NCBI GenBank assembly: GCA_027057185.1 | Contig: JALUJE010000246.1 | Location: 1-15,428, forward strand | Reading direction: 5' to 3' | DNA length: 15,428 bases | From: Helicobacteraceae bacterium | Lineage (GTDB): Bacteria > Campylobacterota > Campylobacteria > Campylobacterales > Sulfurimonadaceae | Shown: piece by piece, positions 14,474-15,428 of the stretch | Position numbering within the stretch: the stretch's first letter is position 1 | How the letters are laid out: each line of letters opens with the position of its first letter | Made by a program: the position numbers and the translations under genes | Notes under the pieces: generated by a model | What the model saw: only the letters and a program-made list of their open reading frames with translations | The model's database searches: none | Told to the model about the DNA's origin: nothing

Positions 14474-15428
14474 CGGTGCGCATCATCATCCTACCAACCG
14501 CATATCCCAACCCCTATAATAGCTACACATCCATTTTTGTACAAGATCAGGTCACGGCACTGAAACGATACCATGACAATACCCTAGATATGGAGGTTGT
14601 CGGTGCTATTCCCATCTCTTTGAAAGATGTTTTACGAACAAAACGGTTCTCCTTTGGACTCCAGCGATCTGTACATCACGGTATTCATGTTACCCTCTTT
14701 TTGTTTCCTGCCATTCCGAAACTCAGACGTGTTAATAACGCTATTCGCTACCTTCTCAATAAAAAGCTTCTCAAATATTATACCAAGGAGCGCGGAACCC
14801 CCGATCTCATCCATGTTCACAATGTCGTTGCCGCAGAAGCAGCACTCTGGTACCGACAGAGGTACCATGTCCCCTACTGCATTACCGAGCACTCGTCTGC
14901 CTTTGGCAGACATCTTTTAACACCGTACGAACTCAGCAGCTATCAGACCCTCTACCGTCATGCTACCTATAACATTGCGGTCAGCCAGAAACTCTCTCAT
15001 GATTTGCATCATCTCTCATCTAAGATTTTTGAGTATATACCCAACGTCATTCATACCGATTTTTTTCTACCGCCTACACACAGAACACCTTCTAGTACGT
15101 TTACGTTCATTAACGTCGCCTATCTCAACGACAATAAAAATCATCTGCTTTTAATTGAGGCATTTGCAGCACTTTGCGCAACCCACACCGCAATTCACCT
15201 CCATATCGTAGGCAGTGGCTCTTTGTATAACAAATTGCAAGAGAAGATACGAGAACTTCAGATGCATGAGCAGATTACCCTGCACGGTTTTGCAACACGC
15301 GATACAGTGTTGGATCTGTTACAGCACGCTGATGCCTTTGTGCTCTCCAGTCACTATGAAACCTTTGGTGTTGCCATCATTGAAGCCATGAGCTGCGGAC
15401 TGCCGGTTATTTCAACAAAGTGTGGCGG
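14470..15428 (+). CDS. GT4-family glycosyltransferase, 3' end outside window
   Basis: The frame is open from the ATG at 14470 (ATGA overlap with the flippase stop) to the right edge, 319 complete codons, so the gene is truncated by the window. The N-terminus MTVRIIILPTAYPNPYNSY and FVQDQVTAL are typical of the GT-B acceptor domain, and DLIHVHN (112-118) plus CITEHSS (136-142) are familiar GT4 elements. The donor domain has FINVAYLNDNKNHLLLIEAF (in two parts), IHLHIVGSGSLYNKL, ITLHGFA and the E-x7-E region HYETFGVAIIEAMSCGLPVI with the UDP-sugar ribose-binding glutamates. It would transfer a sugar from a nucleotide donor to the lipid-linked glycan at the cytoplasmic membrane face. Donor and acceptor are unknown. 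As the last visible gene of the wlb operon it continues the polysaccharide pathway. Confidence 0.9.
   Translation, partial: MTVRIIILPTAYPNPYNSYTSIFVQDQVTALKRYHDNTLDMEVVGAIPISLKDVLRTKRFSFGLQRSVHHGIHVTLFLFPAIPKLRRVNNAIRYLLNKKLLKYYTKERGTPDLIHVHNVVAAEAALWYRQRYHVPYCITEHSSAFGRHLLTPYELSSYQTLYRHATYNIAVSQKLSHDLHHLSSKIFEYIPNVIHTDFFLPPTHRTPSSTFTFINVAYLNDNKNHLLLIEAFAALCATHTAIHLHIVGSGSLYNKLQEKIRELQMHEQITLHGFATRDTVLDLLQHADAFVLSSHYETFGVAIIEAMSCGLPVISTKCG

Noticed and set aside
14632..14913. Minus-strand open frame of 93 codons and overlapping plus-strand frames
   Set aside because: They overlap the GT4 glycosyltransferase, whose frame is continuous and rich in family motifs.

Overview
The window looks like a chromosomal segment of a Campylobacterota (epsilonproteobacterial) chemolithotroph, in the Sulfurimonas/Sulfuricurvum/Sulfurovum range. 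Three things support this. The histidine kinase has the HQWRQPL-type H-box common in that phylum, an ATP-dependent ligase with a signal peptide (Lig E type) is present, and gene starts are densely overlapped. GC content is roughly 40-45% outside a few dips. Genus assignment is a guess. No rRNA, tRNA, CRISPR array, insertion sequence or phage gene is visible, and no gene-free stretch exceeds 300 bases; the largest gaps are about 120 bases.

Left part (1-1848): the 3' end of a periplasmic parvulin/SurA-like foldase, dcd (dCTP deaminase), a small DUF465/YdcH coiled-coil protein, and on the opposite strand a glutaredoxin-type arsenate reductase, arsC. Region 1923-4182 is a tight three-gene operon. 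It encodes a duplicated DUF1538 membrane protein (a family linked to cation/proton antiport), a PII-like small protein and a two-CBS-domain protein. The most economical reading is a transporter with two nucleotide-sensing regulatory partners, and this is the best candidate in the window for a little-described system.

Region 4174-6551, on the minus strand, holds a class I methyltransferase, possibly translated from a leaderless mRNA, coupled by TGATG to an AsnB-type glutamine amidotransferase. The amidotransferase converges on and overlaps the CBS gene. Divergent from these are two adjacent FlgO-domain lipoproteins (6677-7979), the first with an unusual cysteine-rich tail, ending at a hairpin terminator. 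An orphan membrane-bound PAS histidine kinase follows (8097-9770).

Right part (9808 to the window end): a surface-polysaccharide operon in which every gene overlaps the next. wlbA, wlbB and wlbC encode the oxidase, acetyltransferase and aminotransferase that make UDP-2,3-diacetamido-2,3-dideoxy-glucuronate. Then come a secreted ATP-dependent DNA ligase, out of place in function and AT-richer, a Wzx-like flippase, and a GT4 glycosyltransferase that runs off the right edge. The UDP-GlcNAc 6-dehydrogenase that must supply WlbA is not in the window.

Several genes are preceded by an extended -10 element of the form TGnTATAAT-like, mostly 20-40 bases before the start codon.
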